DNA from: Silicimonas sp.
GTDB taxonomy: Bacteria; Pseudomonadota; Alphaproteobacteria; Rhodobacterales; Rhodobacteraceae
Direction: 5' to 3'
DNA: 39,866 nt
Assembly: GCA_013002465.1 (NCBI GenBank)
Contig: JABDJO010000048.1
Span: forward strand, 1 to 39,866
Shown here one piece after another: positions 1 to 7,783 of the stretch; positions within the stretch are counted from its first letter, which is position 1, and each line of letters begins with the position of its first letter. A model generated the notes under the pieces. It saw nothing but the letters and a program-made list of their open reading frames with translations. It was not told where the DNA came from and made no database searches. The position numbers were made by a program, and so were the translations under genes.

Positions 1-15
1 CTTCGTAACCTTTCG

Positions 16-44
16 TTGACATGTTCTTAACCAGAGGTTGCAAT
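16..44 (+). promoter_or_regulatory. Candidate sigma-70 promoter for the small membrane protein
   Basis: TTGACA at 16-21 and TGCAAT at 39-44 are separated by 17 bases, which predicts transcription from about position 51. This places the upstream in-frame ATG at 21 inside the promoter and supports translation from 99. The -10 matches consensus at only four of six positions, so this is a prediction from spacing and the perfect -35. Confidence 0.45.
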
Positions 45-98
45 ACCGTCGGCGGGTCACTCCGCTTTGGGACAGGGGTTTATCCCCGGGGACGAGAC

Positions 99-272
99 AT
101 GATGGCACTAACCGCTGTAATGGTCAGCTTTCCGGCTGCTGTGATCGGGGCGTTTTCCCTGACCGCCTTCAATGGGCTCAATGCCGGGCAAGGTCTTGTT
201 CTTTATGCCGCGCTTGGTCTTGCCAGCATGTTGGCGATCCTGGTCACCTCCGGGCTGTCTCAAGACGATTAA
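99..272 (+). CDS. Small two-helix membrane protein, function unknown
   Basis: This encodes a 57-residue protein that I do not recognise. It consists almost entirely of two hydrophobic stretches, about residues 4-24 and 33-52, joined by a short loop with two glycines and an asparagine, and it ends in a polar Ser-Gln-Asp-Asp tail. That predicts a hairpin membrane protein. I chose the ATG at 99 (a second ATG follows at 102) because the purine-rich GGGGACGAG precedes it and because the longer frame from 21 starts inside the predicted promoter. It lies 80 bases upstream of the aldolase gene on the same strand and may be cotranscribed with it. No function can be inferred from sequence alone. Confidence 0.5.
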   Translation: MMALTAVMVSFPAAVIGAFSLTAFNGLNAGQGLVLYAALGLASMLAILVTSGLSQDD

Positions 273-352
273 GGCCAAACCCTCCGCATCAGGCCGTTGA
301 CAATACCGCGACCGCCCGCGATTTCTGGCGGGAACGGGAATGGGGCGGTATC

Positions 353-1159
353 ATGAAAAATCCACTTAACGTGATCTGGAACCGGGGCGAACCGGTGCTG
401 AACGGCTGGTGTTCGATTGCCAACACCTTCACCGCCGAAATCATGGCGGCGCAAGGATATGACTCGCTGACCATCGACGGACAACATGGCGCGCTGGATT
501 ATTCGGATGCGCTACCGATGCTGCAAACGATCTCGGGCACCGGCAAAACACCGCTGGCCCGCGTGCCCTGGCGTGAACCCGGTGTGATCATGAAATACCT
601 GGATGCGGGCGCATTGGGCATTATCTGCCCGATGATCAACTCAAGCGACGAAGCCGCCGAATTCGCAAGTTACATGCGCTATCCCCCCCTTGGGCAACGC
701 AGTTTCGGGCCGACCCGCGCCGGGTTCGCCTATCCCGGCTACAACCTGACAGATGCCAACAACGAAGTGCTGGCATTCGCCATGATCGAAACCGCCGACG
801 GCATCCGCAATCTTGAGGACATCGCCGCGACCAAAGGCATAGACGGGCTCTATGTCGGCCCCAACGATCTGGCCCTTGGGTTCAGCAACGGCAGCCTGCC
901 GTCCGGTCTTGACCGGGAAGAACCCGAGGTGATCGAGATCCTGCAACGCATCGCAACCACGGCCAAGTCAAAGGGTATTCACGCCGCACTTCATTGCGGC
1001 ACCGTCGACTATGCCATGCGCGGGCTAGAATGGGGTTACGATATGGTCACGGTTTCTGGCGACGCCCGCCTTCTCGCGGCTGCGGCCAGCGACACCGTCA
1101 ACGACATTCGCACCAGAATCGGCGGTTCTGTCTCTGACAAGACCACAGGCGCATACTGA
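353..1159 (+). CDS. HpcH/HpaI-family class II aldolase
   Basis: This 268-residue protein belongs to the HpcH/HpaI aldolase/citrate-lyase-like family. These metal-dependent class II aldolases cleave 2-keto-3-deoxy acids, such as 4-hydroxy-2-oxoheptanedioate or 2-dehydro-3-deoxyglucarate, to pyruvate plus an aldehyde. The family landmarks are all visible: the DGQHG motif with His45, Arg70 in ARVPWREP, the metal-binding Glu146 in MIETADG and Asp172 in YVGPNDLALG. Length is normal for the family (about 250-270). The start at 353 follows a GGGAATGGGG purine tract and begins the protein right at the conserved N-terminal strand. It converges on the RpiR-type regulator. The natural substrate cannot be told; a role in sugar-acid catabolism, perhaps of products from the galactoside locus in this window, is only a guess. 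Confidence 0.85.
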   Translation: MKNPLNVIWNRGEPVLNGWCSIANTFTAEIMAAQGYDSLTIDGQHGALDYSDALPMLQTISGTGKTPLARVPWREPGVIMKYLDAGALGIICPMINSSDEAAEFASYMRYPPLGQRSFGPTRAGFAYPGYNLTDANNEVLAFAMIETADGIRNLEDIAATKGIDGLYVGPNDLALGFSNGSLPSGLDREEPEVIEILQRIATTAKSKGIHAALHCGTVDYAMRGLEWGYDMVTVSGDARLLAAAASDTVNDIRTRIGGSVSDKTTGAY

Positions 1160-1250
1160 GCCCGGCAAACGTCTCTGCCCCCGAAACGGTTCAAGCAGGC
1201 ACATAATACCCATTGGCGTTCAGTGGGCGGCAAAACCCGATAACCATCGC

Positions 1251-2120
1251 TCAGTTCGATTTACGGAAAATCCGGGTCGAGCGGAACATATCCTCCAGGC
1301 TTTCGATCCTGTCTTTCGCCGCATCCCACCGTCGGTTTTGCACCTCGGCGATCAACGCTTCGACAATCAGGTTGATCGCAATCGTCGAATCCCAGCTGGA
1401 GGGAACCTCGACCATGGCGTTGACCGTGTGATCCGCCACCTTGCCAATCGGCGATCCCCATTGATCGGTGAACAGGATGATCAGCGCACCCCGATCCCGG
1501 GCAATCGTCGCCAACCGGGCCAGGTCCCGTTCATAGCGACGGATGTCAAAGATGATCAGAACCGACCGCTTGCCCATGTCCAGAAGGTACTGCGGCCAGA
1601 CATTGGGTGACTGACTAAGCAAGGTGACACCCGACCGGATAATCTGAAGGTGGTTGTAGAAGTAATCGGCGTTCGACCGGGTAATCCGTCCGCCAGACAG
1701 GAACAGGTCGCGCTTGGGGTCGGCCAAAACCTTGGCAATGGCGTCAAAGGTCTTGGGTTCCAACCGGTCGATGGTGTGGTTGAGGTTGTCGAACACCGCC
1801 TCGGCGAACCCTCGGAATGCCGGTGAATCGCTGCGCCCCTCCGGCCAGCCCTCGCGTTTCAGGATCGGCTGCTTGATCTGGGCCGAGGCTTCTTCGCGCA
1901 GCGCGTCCTGCAGTTCGGGAAACCCGTCAAACCCCAGTTTGCGCGCCAACCGGATTACCGTGGGCGTCGACACCCCGGCCGCCTCGGCCAGCTTTGTGAT
2001 GGATTGCAGGCCGGCCACCGGATAATCGCGCAACAGAATGTCGGTCAACAACCGCTCCGCCGGGGTCAGCGTGTCGGTCCGGTCCTGTATTCTGTCCTTG
2101 ACGATGGCGTGGCGCTTCAC
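1251..2120 (-). CDS. RpiR/MurR-family transcriptional regulator
   Basis: A 289-residue regulator of the RpiR family. Residues about 1-75 form the N-terminal helix-turn-helix, with AEAAGVSTPTVIRLARKLGF as the recognition region. Residues about 125-270 form a SIS (sugar isomerase) domain, the usual ligand-sensing part. It is transcribed away from the hydrolase/TRAP/ligase operon that starts at 2217, with only about 96 bases between them, so it is the obvious candidate regulator of that operon and of itself. Members usually sense phosphosugars, but several proteobacterial members control amine, amino-acid or sulfonate catabolism, so the ligand here is open. The SIS domain shows no truncation. 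A hyphenated dyad at 2135-2150 lies just upstream of its start. Confidence 0.88.
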   Translation of the reverse strand: MKRHAIVKDRIQDRTDTLTPAERLLTDILLRDYPVAGLQSITKLAEAAGVSTPTVIRLARKLGFDGFPELQDALREEASAQIKQPILKREGWPEGRSDSPAFRGFAEAVFDNLNHTIDRLEPKTFDAIAKVLADPKRDLFLSGGRITRSNADYFYNHLQIIRSGVTLLSQSPNVWPQYLLDMGKRSVLIIFDIRRYERDLARLATIARDRGALIILFTDQWGSPIGKVADHTVNAMVEVPSSWDSTIAINLIVEALIAEVQNRRWDAAKDRIESLEDMFRSTRIFRKSN

Positions 2121-2134
2121 TGTTTCGTTCGCTT

Positions 2135-2150
2135 TGTAACGATTGCTACA
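2135..2150. promoter_or_regulatory. Candidate RpiR operator dyad
   Basis: The 16 bases TGTAACGATTGCTACA form an imperfect inverted repeat (outer TGTA/TACA perfect; six of eight positions match between halves) in the divergent intergenic region of the regulator and the catabolic operon. Position and symmetry suit an operator. There is no second copy to confirm it. Confidence 0.35.
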
Positions 2151-2189
2151 GACTAGCTGCGCTCAGTAGTCCCGTCTACGGAAAGTTTC

Positions 2190-2218
2190 TTGACAGTCAT
2201 ACGGCGGCTGTAACTAAT
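2190..2218 (+). promoter_or_regulatory. Possible promoter of the gamma-glutamyl operon
   Basis: TTGACA occurs at 2190-2195. With a 17-base spacer the -10 would be ACTAAT at 2213-2218, which overlaps the ATG at 2217. If this promoter is real, translation of the first gene must start further in (an ATG at 2283 is available); if the ATG at 2217 is used, the promoter lies elsewhere. The evidence for either is weak. Confidence 0.25.
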
Positions 2219-2993
2219 GCTTCACGTGACCCAGACCCTGCCTGCGATTCTTGACCCCGAAGACGGCCCGGTTGCCGAGGTGATGAACCCCGGCAGCACC
2301 GCACCGGTATGCCTTGTCTGTGAACATGCCAGCCCCTTTATCCCGGCATCGCTGTCGAACCTCGGTCTGGCCAGCGAACACCTGCAAAGCCACGCTGTCT
2401 GGGATCCGGGCGCCCTTGCCCTTTCCAGGCGGCTGTCGGAAAAACTGGATGCCCCACTTGTCGCCTGCCGCGTGTCGCGACTTGTCTATGACTGCAATCG
2501 ACCGCCCGAGGCACCAGACGCCATTCCGGGTCGCGTCGAAGTCATTGATATCCCGGGAAACCAGGGGCTTGACGCCGCTGCCCGCGATATGCGGGCCAGA
2601 TCGGTCTATGACCCGTTTTCGGCCTGCCTGTCGTCGATGCTTGACGGGTTCTCGCATCCGCCCCTGATGATGACATTGCACAGCTTTACGCCCGTCTGGA
2701 ATGGCCGCCCGCGCGCAACCGAAATCGGGCTTCTGCACGACGATGACCCCACGCTCGCCAACGCCATGATGGCCGCCTCGGACGGCGCTTTTGATGTTGC
2801 GCTGAACATGCCCTATTCCGCCACGGACGGCGTGACCCACACCCTGCAGAAGCACGCCAATCCCCGCGGGCTGAAAAACGTCATGGTCGAGGTCCGCAAC
2901 GATCTCTTGAAGGACGACCAGGCCATTGCACAGGTCGCCACGGCCCTTCTGGACATGCTGATCGCCGCCAAAGTTTCCGAGACCTCGGCATGA
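2217..2993 (+). CDS. N-formylglutamate amidohydrolase-family hydrolase
   Basis: A 258-residue protein of the N-formylglutamate amidohydrolase (FGase/HutG-like) family, metal-dependent enzymes that hydrolyse N-substituted glutamates. The diagnostic CEHAS-x-x-IP motif lies at about residues 34-42, with a conserved TLHSFTP motif near residue 160. It is the first gene of an eight-gene operon, and its stop overlaps the start of dctQ by four bases (ATGA). No histidine-degradation genes are nearby, so a role in histidine catabolism is unlikely. Beside a glutamine-synthetase-like ligase, cleavage of a gamma-glutamyl amide to release glutamate is a better guess. Start choice is uncertain: the ATG at 2217 lacks a clear Shine-Dalgarno, but residues 11-22 (LDPEDGP, then a VMNP strand) resemble the usual family N-terminus, so I keep it. 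Confidence 0.82.
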   Translation: MLHVTQTLPAILDPEDGPVAEVMNPGSTAPVCLVCEHASPFIPASLSNLGLASEHLQSHAVWDPGALALSRRLSEKLDAPLVACRVSRLVYDCNRPPEAPDAIPGRVEVIDIPGNQGLDAAARDMRARSVYDPFSACLSSMLDGFSHPPLMMTLHSFTPVWNGRPRATEIGLLHDDDPTLANAMMAASDGAFDVALNMPYSATDGVTHTLQKHANPRGLKNVMVEVRNDLLKDDQAIAQVATALLDMLIAAKVSETSA

Positions 2994-3529
2994 GAACCGC
3001 TTTGCTGAAATACGTCTCGCTGGTCGACGGCATGAACTACTGGATCGGCCGCGTTGTGATGTACGGCATCTTCTTGATGATGGGTATCCTGTTGTGGTCC
3101 ACCTTCACCAAGGTGGGCAGCGATCTGGGCTTTGGCATCAACCCGTCGCTTTGGACGCTGGAAATGGCGCAGTTCGCCATGGTTGCCTATTACATCCTGG
3201 GCGGCCCTTATTCGATCCAGCTTGGCTCCAACGTGCGCATGGACCTCCTTTACGGCAACTGGTCCGATCGCAAGAAGGCACAGATCGACGCCCTGTCGGT
3301 GCTGTTCCTGATCGTCTATCTGGTGATCCTGCTTTGGGGGGGCTGGGACAGCCTGACCTATTCCTTCCAATATGGCGGCGAACGCAGCTCGACTGTCTGG
3401 CGCCCCTACCTCTGGCCGATCAAGCTGATCATGGTCGTGGGCATTTTCCTGATGCTGCTGCAGGCGGTCAGTGAATTCTTCAAGGATATCCTGCGCCTGA
3501 TGGGCGAAGACGTGGGGCGAAAAGTCTGA
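2990..3529 (+). CDS. dctQ: TRAP transporter small permease (DctQ type)
   Basis: This encodes the 179-residue small membrane subunit of a tripartite ATP-independent periplasmic (TRAP) transporter. Four hydrophobic segments are visible at about residues 17-38, 55-73, 100-120 and 140-162, the standard DctQ topology. The LGSNVRMDLLY loop after helix 2 is typical of the family. It partners with the large permease (next gene, one-base overlap at TGATG) and the periplasmic binding protein two genes down to import a solute with sodium. It overlaps the preceding hydrolase gene by four bases, which implies translational coupling. Sequence of this subunit does not give the substrate. Confidence 0.93.
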   Translation: MRTALLKYVSLVDGMNYWIGRVVMYGIFLMMGILLWSTFTKVGSDLGFGINPSLWTLEMAQFAMVAYYILGGPYSIQLGSNVRMDLLYGNWSDRKKAQIDALSVLFLIVYLVILLWGGWDSLTYSFQYGGERSSTVWRPYLWPIKLIMVVGIFLMLLQAVSEFFKDILRLMGEDVGRKV

Positions 3530-4854
3530 TGTCCTACGAAGCCATCGCCCTTTTGATGTTCGCCTCGATGATGCTGATGCTTCTGACCGGCCAGCGGGTC
3601 TTTGGTGCCATCGGCTTTGTCGCCGTGGTCGCGGCCTTCTTCCTTTGGGGGGACAGGGGTGGCTATGACCTTGGGTTTGCCGCCGCCATGAAACTGATGA
3701 AGTGGTATCCCCTGCTGACTCTGCCGATGTTCATCTTCATGGGCTATGTCCTGTCGGAAAGCCGCATTGCCGACGACCTTTACAAGATGTTCCACGTCTG
3801 GATGGGCGGGCTTTCCGGTGGCCTTGCCGTCGGCACCATTGGCCTTATGGTCCTGATCTCGGCGATGAACGGTTTGTCGGTCGCGGGCATGGCCATTGGG
3901 GCCACCATTGCCCTTCCCGAACTTCTTCGACGAAACTACGACAAGCGCATGGTGACCGGCGTGATACAAGCCGGATCCTCCCTGGGCATCCTTGTGCCAC
4001 CCTCGGTGGTGCTGGTGCTTTACGCCATGATCGCGCGTCAACCGGTGGGCCAGCTTTGGCTCGCCGGAGTATTCCCCGGCCTGATGATGGCCGCGATGTT
4101 CATTGTCTACATCATCATACGCTGCAAGATCACACCCTCGCTCGGCCCCGTCCTGCCGCCCGAAGAACGCGCAATCCCCATGGGCGAGAAAATCCGACTA
4201 CTGGGTGCCGGGCTTTTGCCGCTGGCCATCTTCTTTGCCATGATGGTGCCCTTCGTAAATGGCTGGACCTCGCTGGTGGAAAGCTCGGCCATCGGGGCGA
4301 TCACCGCCTTCATGGCCGCCGTTCTGAAGGGGCGCATGACGCGCGAGGTCTTTGAAAACTCGGTCAGGAACACCCTTGGCATCTCATGTATGTTCATGTG
4401 GATCATCCTCGCCGCCCTCGCCTTTGGTGCCGTCTTCGACGGCCTTGGCGCCGTGAAGGCCATCGAAAGCCTGTTCACCGAAAGGCTGGGCCTGAACCCC
4501 TGGATGATCCTGATCATGATGCAGCTCAGCTTTATCCTGATGGGCACCTTTCTTGATGACACCGCCATGCTGGTGATCGTCGCACCCCTTTACGTGCCGC
4601 TGGTCCATGCCTTGGGGTTCGATCTGATCTGGTACGGCGTCCTCTACACGATCACCACCCAGATCGCTTATATGACACCGCCCTTCGGCTATAACCTCTT
4701 CCTGATGCGCGCCATGGCCCCGCCCGAGATCAGCTTGCGCGACATCTACGCCTCGATCCTGCCCTTCGTGCTGGTCATGGTCGTGGCGCTCGCCACCATC
4801 ATGACCTTTCCAGAGATTGCGCTCTGGCTCCCGAATTACGTGTACGGAAAATAA
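3529..4854 (+). CDS. dctM: TRAP transporter large permease (DctM type)
   Basis: A 441-residue, very hydrophobic protein with about a dozen membrane segments, the transporting subunit of the TRAP system. Typical DctM stretches are visible, including the QAGSSLGILVPPSVVLVLYA region near residue 150 and the TTQIAYMTPPFGYNLFLMR region near residue 385. Length is normal (420-440). It begins one base into the dctQ stop codon, so the two permease subunits are translated together. The next gene, 58 bases downstream, encodes the matching binding protein. The full Q-M-P set points to sodium-driven high-affinity uptake of the compound that the downstream enzymes degrade. Confidence 0.95.
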   Translation: MSYEAIALLMFASMMLMLLTGQRVFGAIGFVAVVAAFFLWGDRGGYDLGFAAAMKLMKWYPLLTLPMFIFMGYVLSESRIADDLYKMFHVWMGGLSGGLAVGTIGLMVLISAMNGLSVAGMAIGATIALPELLRRNYDKRMVTGVIQAGSSLGILVPPSVVLVLYAMIARQPVGQLWLAGVFPGLMMAAMFIVYIIIRCKITPSLGPVLPPEERAIPMGEKIRLLGAGLLPLAIFFAMMVPFVNGWTSLVESSAIGAITAFMAAVLKGRMTREVFENSVRNTLGISCMFMWIILAALAFGAVFDGLGAVKAIESLFTERLGLNPWMILIMMQLSFILMGTFLDDTAMLVIVAPLYVPLVHALGFDLIWYGVLYTITTQIAYMTPPFGYNLFLMRAMAPPEISLRDIYASILPFVLVMVVALATIMTFPEIALWLPNYVYGK

Positions 4855-4912
4855 CTCAACGAGACTCCGGTAACGGAGCAAAGACAATCGAGCCCAACAA
4901 AGGAGAAAAACG

Positions 4913-5950
4913 ATGACGACCAGACGCAGATTTATCAGAACCGCCGGATTGGGCGGCGCGGCAGCCCTTGCGGCCCCGGCCATCGTGCAAGCCCAAACGG
5001 CGATCAAATGGCGCTTCCAAACCTATGCCGGTGGTGCCCTGGGCGAACATGTGACCAAGCCCGCCATCGACTACATCAACGCCAACGCCAACGGCGAATT
5101 GGAGATCGAGCTTTTCTACGCCGACCAGATCGTGCCCACGGGCGAATTGTTCCAGGCCCTTCAGCGCGGCACCATCGACGGCGTGCATTCCGACGATGAT
5201 TCGATGGCCTCACCGACGCCACTGCGGCAGTTCGGCGGATACTTTCCCTTTGCCACCAAGCACATCCTCGATGTGCCTGTGCTGTTCAACCAGTATGGCC
5301 TGAAAGACATCTGGAGCGAGGAATACGAAAAAGTCGGCGTCAAATGGCTGTCGGCGGCAGGACAGGATCCCTGCAACTTCAACACCAAGAAGGAAATCAA
5401 GTCGGTCGCCGATCTGGATGGGCTGAAGCTTTACAGCTTCCCGACCGCGGGCCGTTTCCTGGCTCAATTCGGCGTCGTCCCGGTGAACATCCCTTACGAG
5501 GATGCCGAAGTGGCCGTCCAGACCGGCGAACTTGACGGCATGGCCTGGTCGGGCATCACCGAGGATTACACCGTGGGTTGGGCCGATGTGACGGACTATT
5601 TCCTCACGAACAACATCTCGGGCGCCTGGATCGGGTCGTGGTTTGCCAACCAGGAACGCTGGGCCGAGCTGCCCGATCACCTGAAGTCGGTCGTGATGGC
5701 TGGCGTCGAAGCGGGCCACACCTATCGCAACCAGTGGTACTGGGGCGGAGAGGCCGCCTTGCGCGCCAACGGTGACAAGTTGCAACTCAGGGAAGTGCCG
5801 GCGAACGAGTGGAAAGAGGTCGAAAACGCCGCCATCGCCTTCTGGGACGAAGTCGCCCAGGAAGGCGAAGTCCACCAGAAGATCGTCGACATCTTCCGCG
5901 AGTACAACGGCGTCATCAACCAGGCCGGTGCGCCCTATACGTTCGGCTAA
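4913..5950 (+). CDS. dctP: TRAP transporter periplasmic solute-binding protein (DctP type), atypical ligand pocket
   Basis: A 345-residue DctP-family binding protein. Residues 1-27 form a twin-arginine-type signal (RRRFIRTAG, hydrophobic stretch, cleavage near VQAQ), so it is probably exported folded. A strong AAAGGAGAAAAACG ribosome site precedes the ATG. In most DctP proteins the strand after DLKGLK carries an Arg (KIRVP or KFRI) that salt-bridges a ligand carboxylate. Here the corresponding stretch reads GLKLYSFP, with Tyr174 in the Arg position. That argues against a simple carboxylate ligand and would suit an amine or amino alcohol, in line with the downstream gamma-glutamyl ligase. The remaining fold (AVQTGELDGMAW, followed by aromatic-rich segments) looks intact. 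A strong hairpin follows the stop. Confidence 0.9.
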   Translation: MTTRRRFIRTAGLGGAAALAAPAIVQAQTAIKWRFQTYAGGALGEHVTKPAIDYINANANGELEIELFYADQIVPTGELFQALQRGTIDGVHSDDDSMASPTPLRQFGGYFPFATKHILDVPVLFNQYGLKDIWSEEYEKVGVKWLSAAGQDPCNFNTKKEIKSVADLDGLKLYSFPTAGRFLAQFGVVPVNIPYEDAEVAVQTGELDGMAWSGITEDYTVGWADVTDYFLTNNISGAWIGSWFANQERWAELPDHLKSVVMAGVEAGHTYRNQWYWGGEAALRANGDKLQLREVPANEWKEVENAAIAFWDEVAQEGEVHQKIVDIFREYNGVINQAGAPYTFG

Positions 5951-5957
5951 AACACTC

Positions 5958-5985
5958 CTGCGCCCGGGAACCAGCCCGGGCGCAG
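5958..5985 (+). terminator. Strong intercistronic hairpin after dctP
   Basis: CTGCGCCCGGG and CCCGGGCGCAG form a perfect 11-bp stem around a six-base loop eight bases after the dctP stop. There is no uridine tract, and the operon continues in the same direction 68 bases later. It therefore looks more like an RNA-stabilising or attenuating hairpin that raises the level of the binding protein than a full terminator. Confidence 0.6.
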
Positions 5986-6052
5986 ATCTTTCCGCGAAAA
6001 ATCTGGCGAAAAGTTTTCCTGCAAGACTTTTCCACCCTCAAAGAGGTGAACC

Positions 6053-7414
6053 ATGGGACATATGACGCTTGAGGCCCTGAAAAAGGCCGCAAAATCTGGG
6101 GAAATCGACACGGTTCTTGTCTGCCTTGTCGACATGCAGGGTCGGCTCATGGGCAAGCGTTTCCACGTGTCGAACTTCCTTGAAAGCGGGCACGTCGAAA
6201 CCCATTGCTGCAACTACCTCCTTGCCACCGATCTCGAAATGGCGACGCCCGACGGCTATGCCTCGACCTCGTGGGAGGCAGGGTACGGCGACTATGTCAT
6301 GAAGCCCGATCTTTCGACGCTGCGCCGCATACCCTGGCTTGACGGCACCGCCCTGGTCCTGTGCGACATCATCGACCACCACAGCCACGAACCTGTCCCT
6401 CACACACCCCGCCAGATCCTGAAAACCCAGATCGCACGCGCCAAAGAAATGGGCTTCACGCCGATGATGGCGACCGAGTTGGAGTTTTTCCTGTTCGAGA
6501 ACTCCTTCGACGACATCCGCCGCGGCGGGTTCCGGAACCTCACCCCGATCTCTGGTTACAACGAGGATTACCACATCCTCCAAACCACCAAGGAAGAACA
6601 CGTCATGCGCCCGATCCGCAATTTGCTGGTCGAAGCGGGCGTGCCGGTGGAAAACTCCAAGGGCGAGGCCGAGACCGGGCAGGAAGAGCTGAATATCCGC
6701 TATGCCGATGCCATGGCCGCCTGCGATCACCACACGCTGGCGAAACAGGCGGTGAAGGAAATCGCGAACCAGCAAGGTCACGCCGCCAGCTTCCTGCCGA
6801 AATGGCGGGCTGACAAGGTCGGCTCGGCCTCGCACATCCATCAATCGCTGTTCAAGGGCAAGACCAACGCATTTTACAAGCGCGGCGCCGACCTGACCAT
6901 GTCAGACACCATGCGGTCCTATGTGGCGGGGCTGCTGAAGTTCACGCCGGAAATCACCGTGATGCTGGCGCCCTACGTCAACAGCTACAAACGTTTCCTG
7001 GCCGGGTCGTTTGCGCCGACCAAGATCGCCTGGTCCATCGACAACCGCACCGCCGGCTATCGCCTTGTCGGCGACGGCACCAAGGGGGTCCGCATCGAAT
7101 GCCGCATCCCCGGGTCCGATGTGAACCCCTATCTTGCCTGTGCCGCCCAACTGGCCGCTGGCCTCACCGGCGTCGAAGCGGGGCTGAAGCTGGCCAAGCC
7201 CGTCACCGGCGACGTCTACAACATGACACAGGTGCCCGAAATCCCGCCGACGCTGCGCGACGCCACCGAGGTGTTCCGCAAGTCCAAGATGCTGAGGAAA
7301 ACCATGGGCGACTGGGTGGTCGATCACTACACCCGCGCCGCCGAGGTAGAGCAAGAGACATTCGACGCCGCCGTCACCGATTGGGAAGTCGCACGGGGCT
7401 TCGAACGCGCGTGA
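6053..7414 (+). CDS. Glutamine-synthetase-like gamma-glutamyl-amine ligase
   Basis: A 453-residue member of the glutamine synthetase superfamily, of the class that ligates glutamate to amines using ATP (PuuA, IpuC, GlnA4-like). Catalytic-fold landmarks are present: TELEFFLFE (about 141-149), GEAETGQEELNIRYADA (204-220), SASHIHQSLF (258-267), APYVNSYKRF (306-315), DNRTAGYRL (330-338) and RIECRIPGSDVNPYLA (347-362). The N-terminal region that carries the ammonium-binding Asp of true glutamine synthetase (FDGSS) instead reads GYASTSWEAGYGD, with no Asp at that place, so ammonia is unlikely to be the substrate. No adenylylation Tyr region is evident. A GAGGTG ribosome site precedes the ATG. Its stop overlaps the next gene's GTG. 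The proposed product is a gamma-glutamyl amide of the imported amine; the exact amine is unknown. Confidence 0.87.
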   Translation: MGHMTLEALKKAAKSGEIDTVLVCLVDMQGRLMGKRFHVSNFLESGHVETHCCNYLLATDLEMATPDGYASTSWEAGYGDYVMKPDLSTLRRIPWLDGTALVLCDIIDHHSHEPVPHTPRQILKTQIARAKEMGFTPMMATELEFFLFENSFDDIRRGGFRNLTPISGYNEDYHILQTTKEEHVMRPIRNLLVEAGVPVENSKGEAETGQEELNIRYADAMAACDHHTLAKQAVKEIANQQGHAASFLPKWRADKVGSASHIHQSLFKGKTNAFYKRGADLTMSDTMRSYVAGLLKFTPEITVMLAPYVNSYKRFLAGSFAPTKIAWSIDNRTAGYRLVGDGTKGVRIECRIPGSDVNPYLACAAQLAAGLTGVEAGLKLAKPVTGDVYNMTQVPEIPPTLRDATEVFRKSKMLRKTMGDWVVDHYTRAAEVEQETFDAAVTDWEVARGFERA

Positions 7415-7779
7415 TCACCGGCATCGACCATATCGTGCTGACCGTCCGCGACATCGAAGCGGCAGTTGCCTTTTACCGCCGCGCCCTCGGACTGAAGGCT
7501 GTGATCTTTGGCGAAGGCCGCCGGGCGCCGCAGATCGGCGAACAAAAGATCAACCTTCAAACCCTGGGCCAGGAAACTCGCAATCACGCCGCGATCGGTG
7601 CCGGTGACGTCTGCCTTCTTACCGACGAAACACCCGACTCGATTGTCGCGCATCTTGCCCGCGAAGGCATTGACATCGTCGAAGGACCTGTGACCAAAAC
7701 AGGCGCGAAAGGCCCGTTCACGTCGGTCTATTTCAATGACCCAGACGGCAACCTGATCGAAGTAAGCCACTATTCATGA
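7411..7779 (+). CDS. VOC (glyoxalase/dioxygenase-fold) protein
   Basis: A 122-residue single-domain vicinal-oxygen-chelate protein. The first half has ITGIDHIVLTV with the metal-ligand His7 and FYRRALGL. The second half ends with VYFNDPDGNLIEVS, which carries the usual last Glu ligand. I chose the GTG at 7411 because it overlaps the ligase stop as GTGA, begins the protein exactly at the conserved first strand, and is tightly coupled; the frame upstream is antisense-like read-through of the ligase. It is embedded between the ligase and the aldehyde dehydrogenase. The reaction cannot be told: detoxifying an aldehyde by-product or opening a modified intermediate are both possible. Confidence 0.82.
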   Translation: MITGIDHIVLTVRDIEAAVAFYRRALGLKAVIFGEGRRAPQIGEQKINLQTLGQETRNHAAIGAGDVCLLTDETPDSIVAHLAREGIDIVEGPVTKTGAKGPFTSVYFNDPDGNLIEVSHYS

Positions 7780-7783
7780 GGCC

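Noticed and set aside
2217..2993. Histidine-degradation role (HutG) for the first hydrolase
   Set aside because: No hut genes are nearby, and the gene is coupled to a TRAP importer and a gamma-glutamyl ligase.
6053..7414. True glutamine synthetase
   Set aside because: The FDGSS-type ammonium-site Asp is missing and the gene is in a catabolic operon with dehydrogenases and no nitrogen-regulatory genes.
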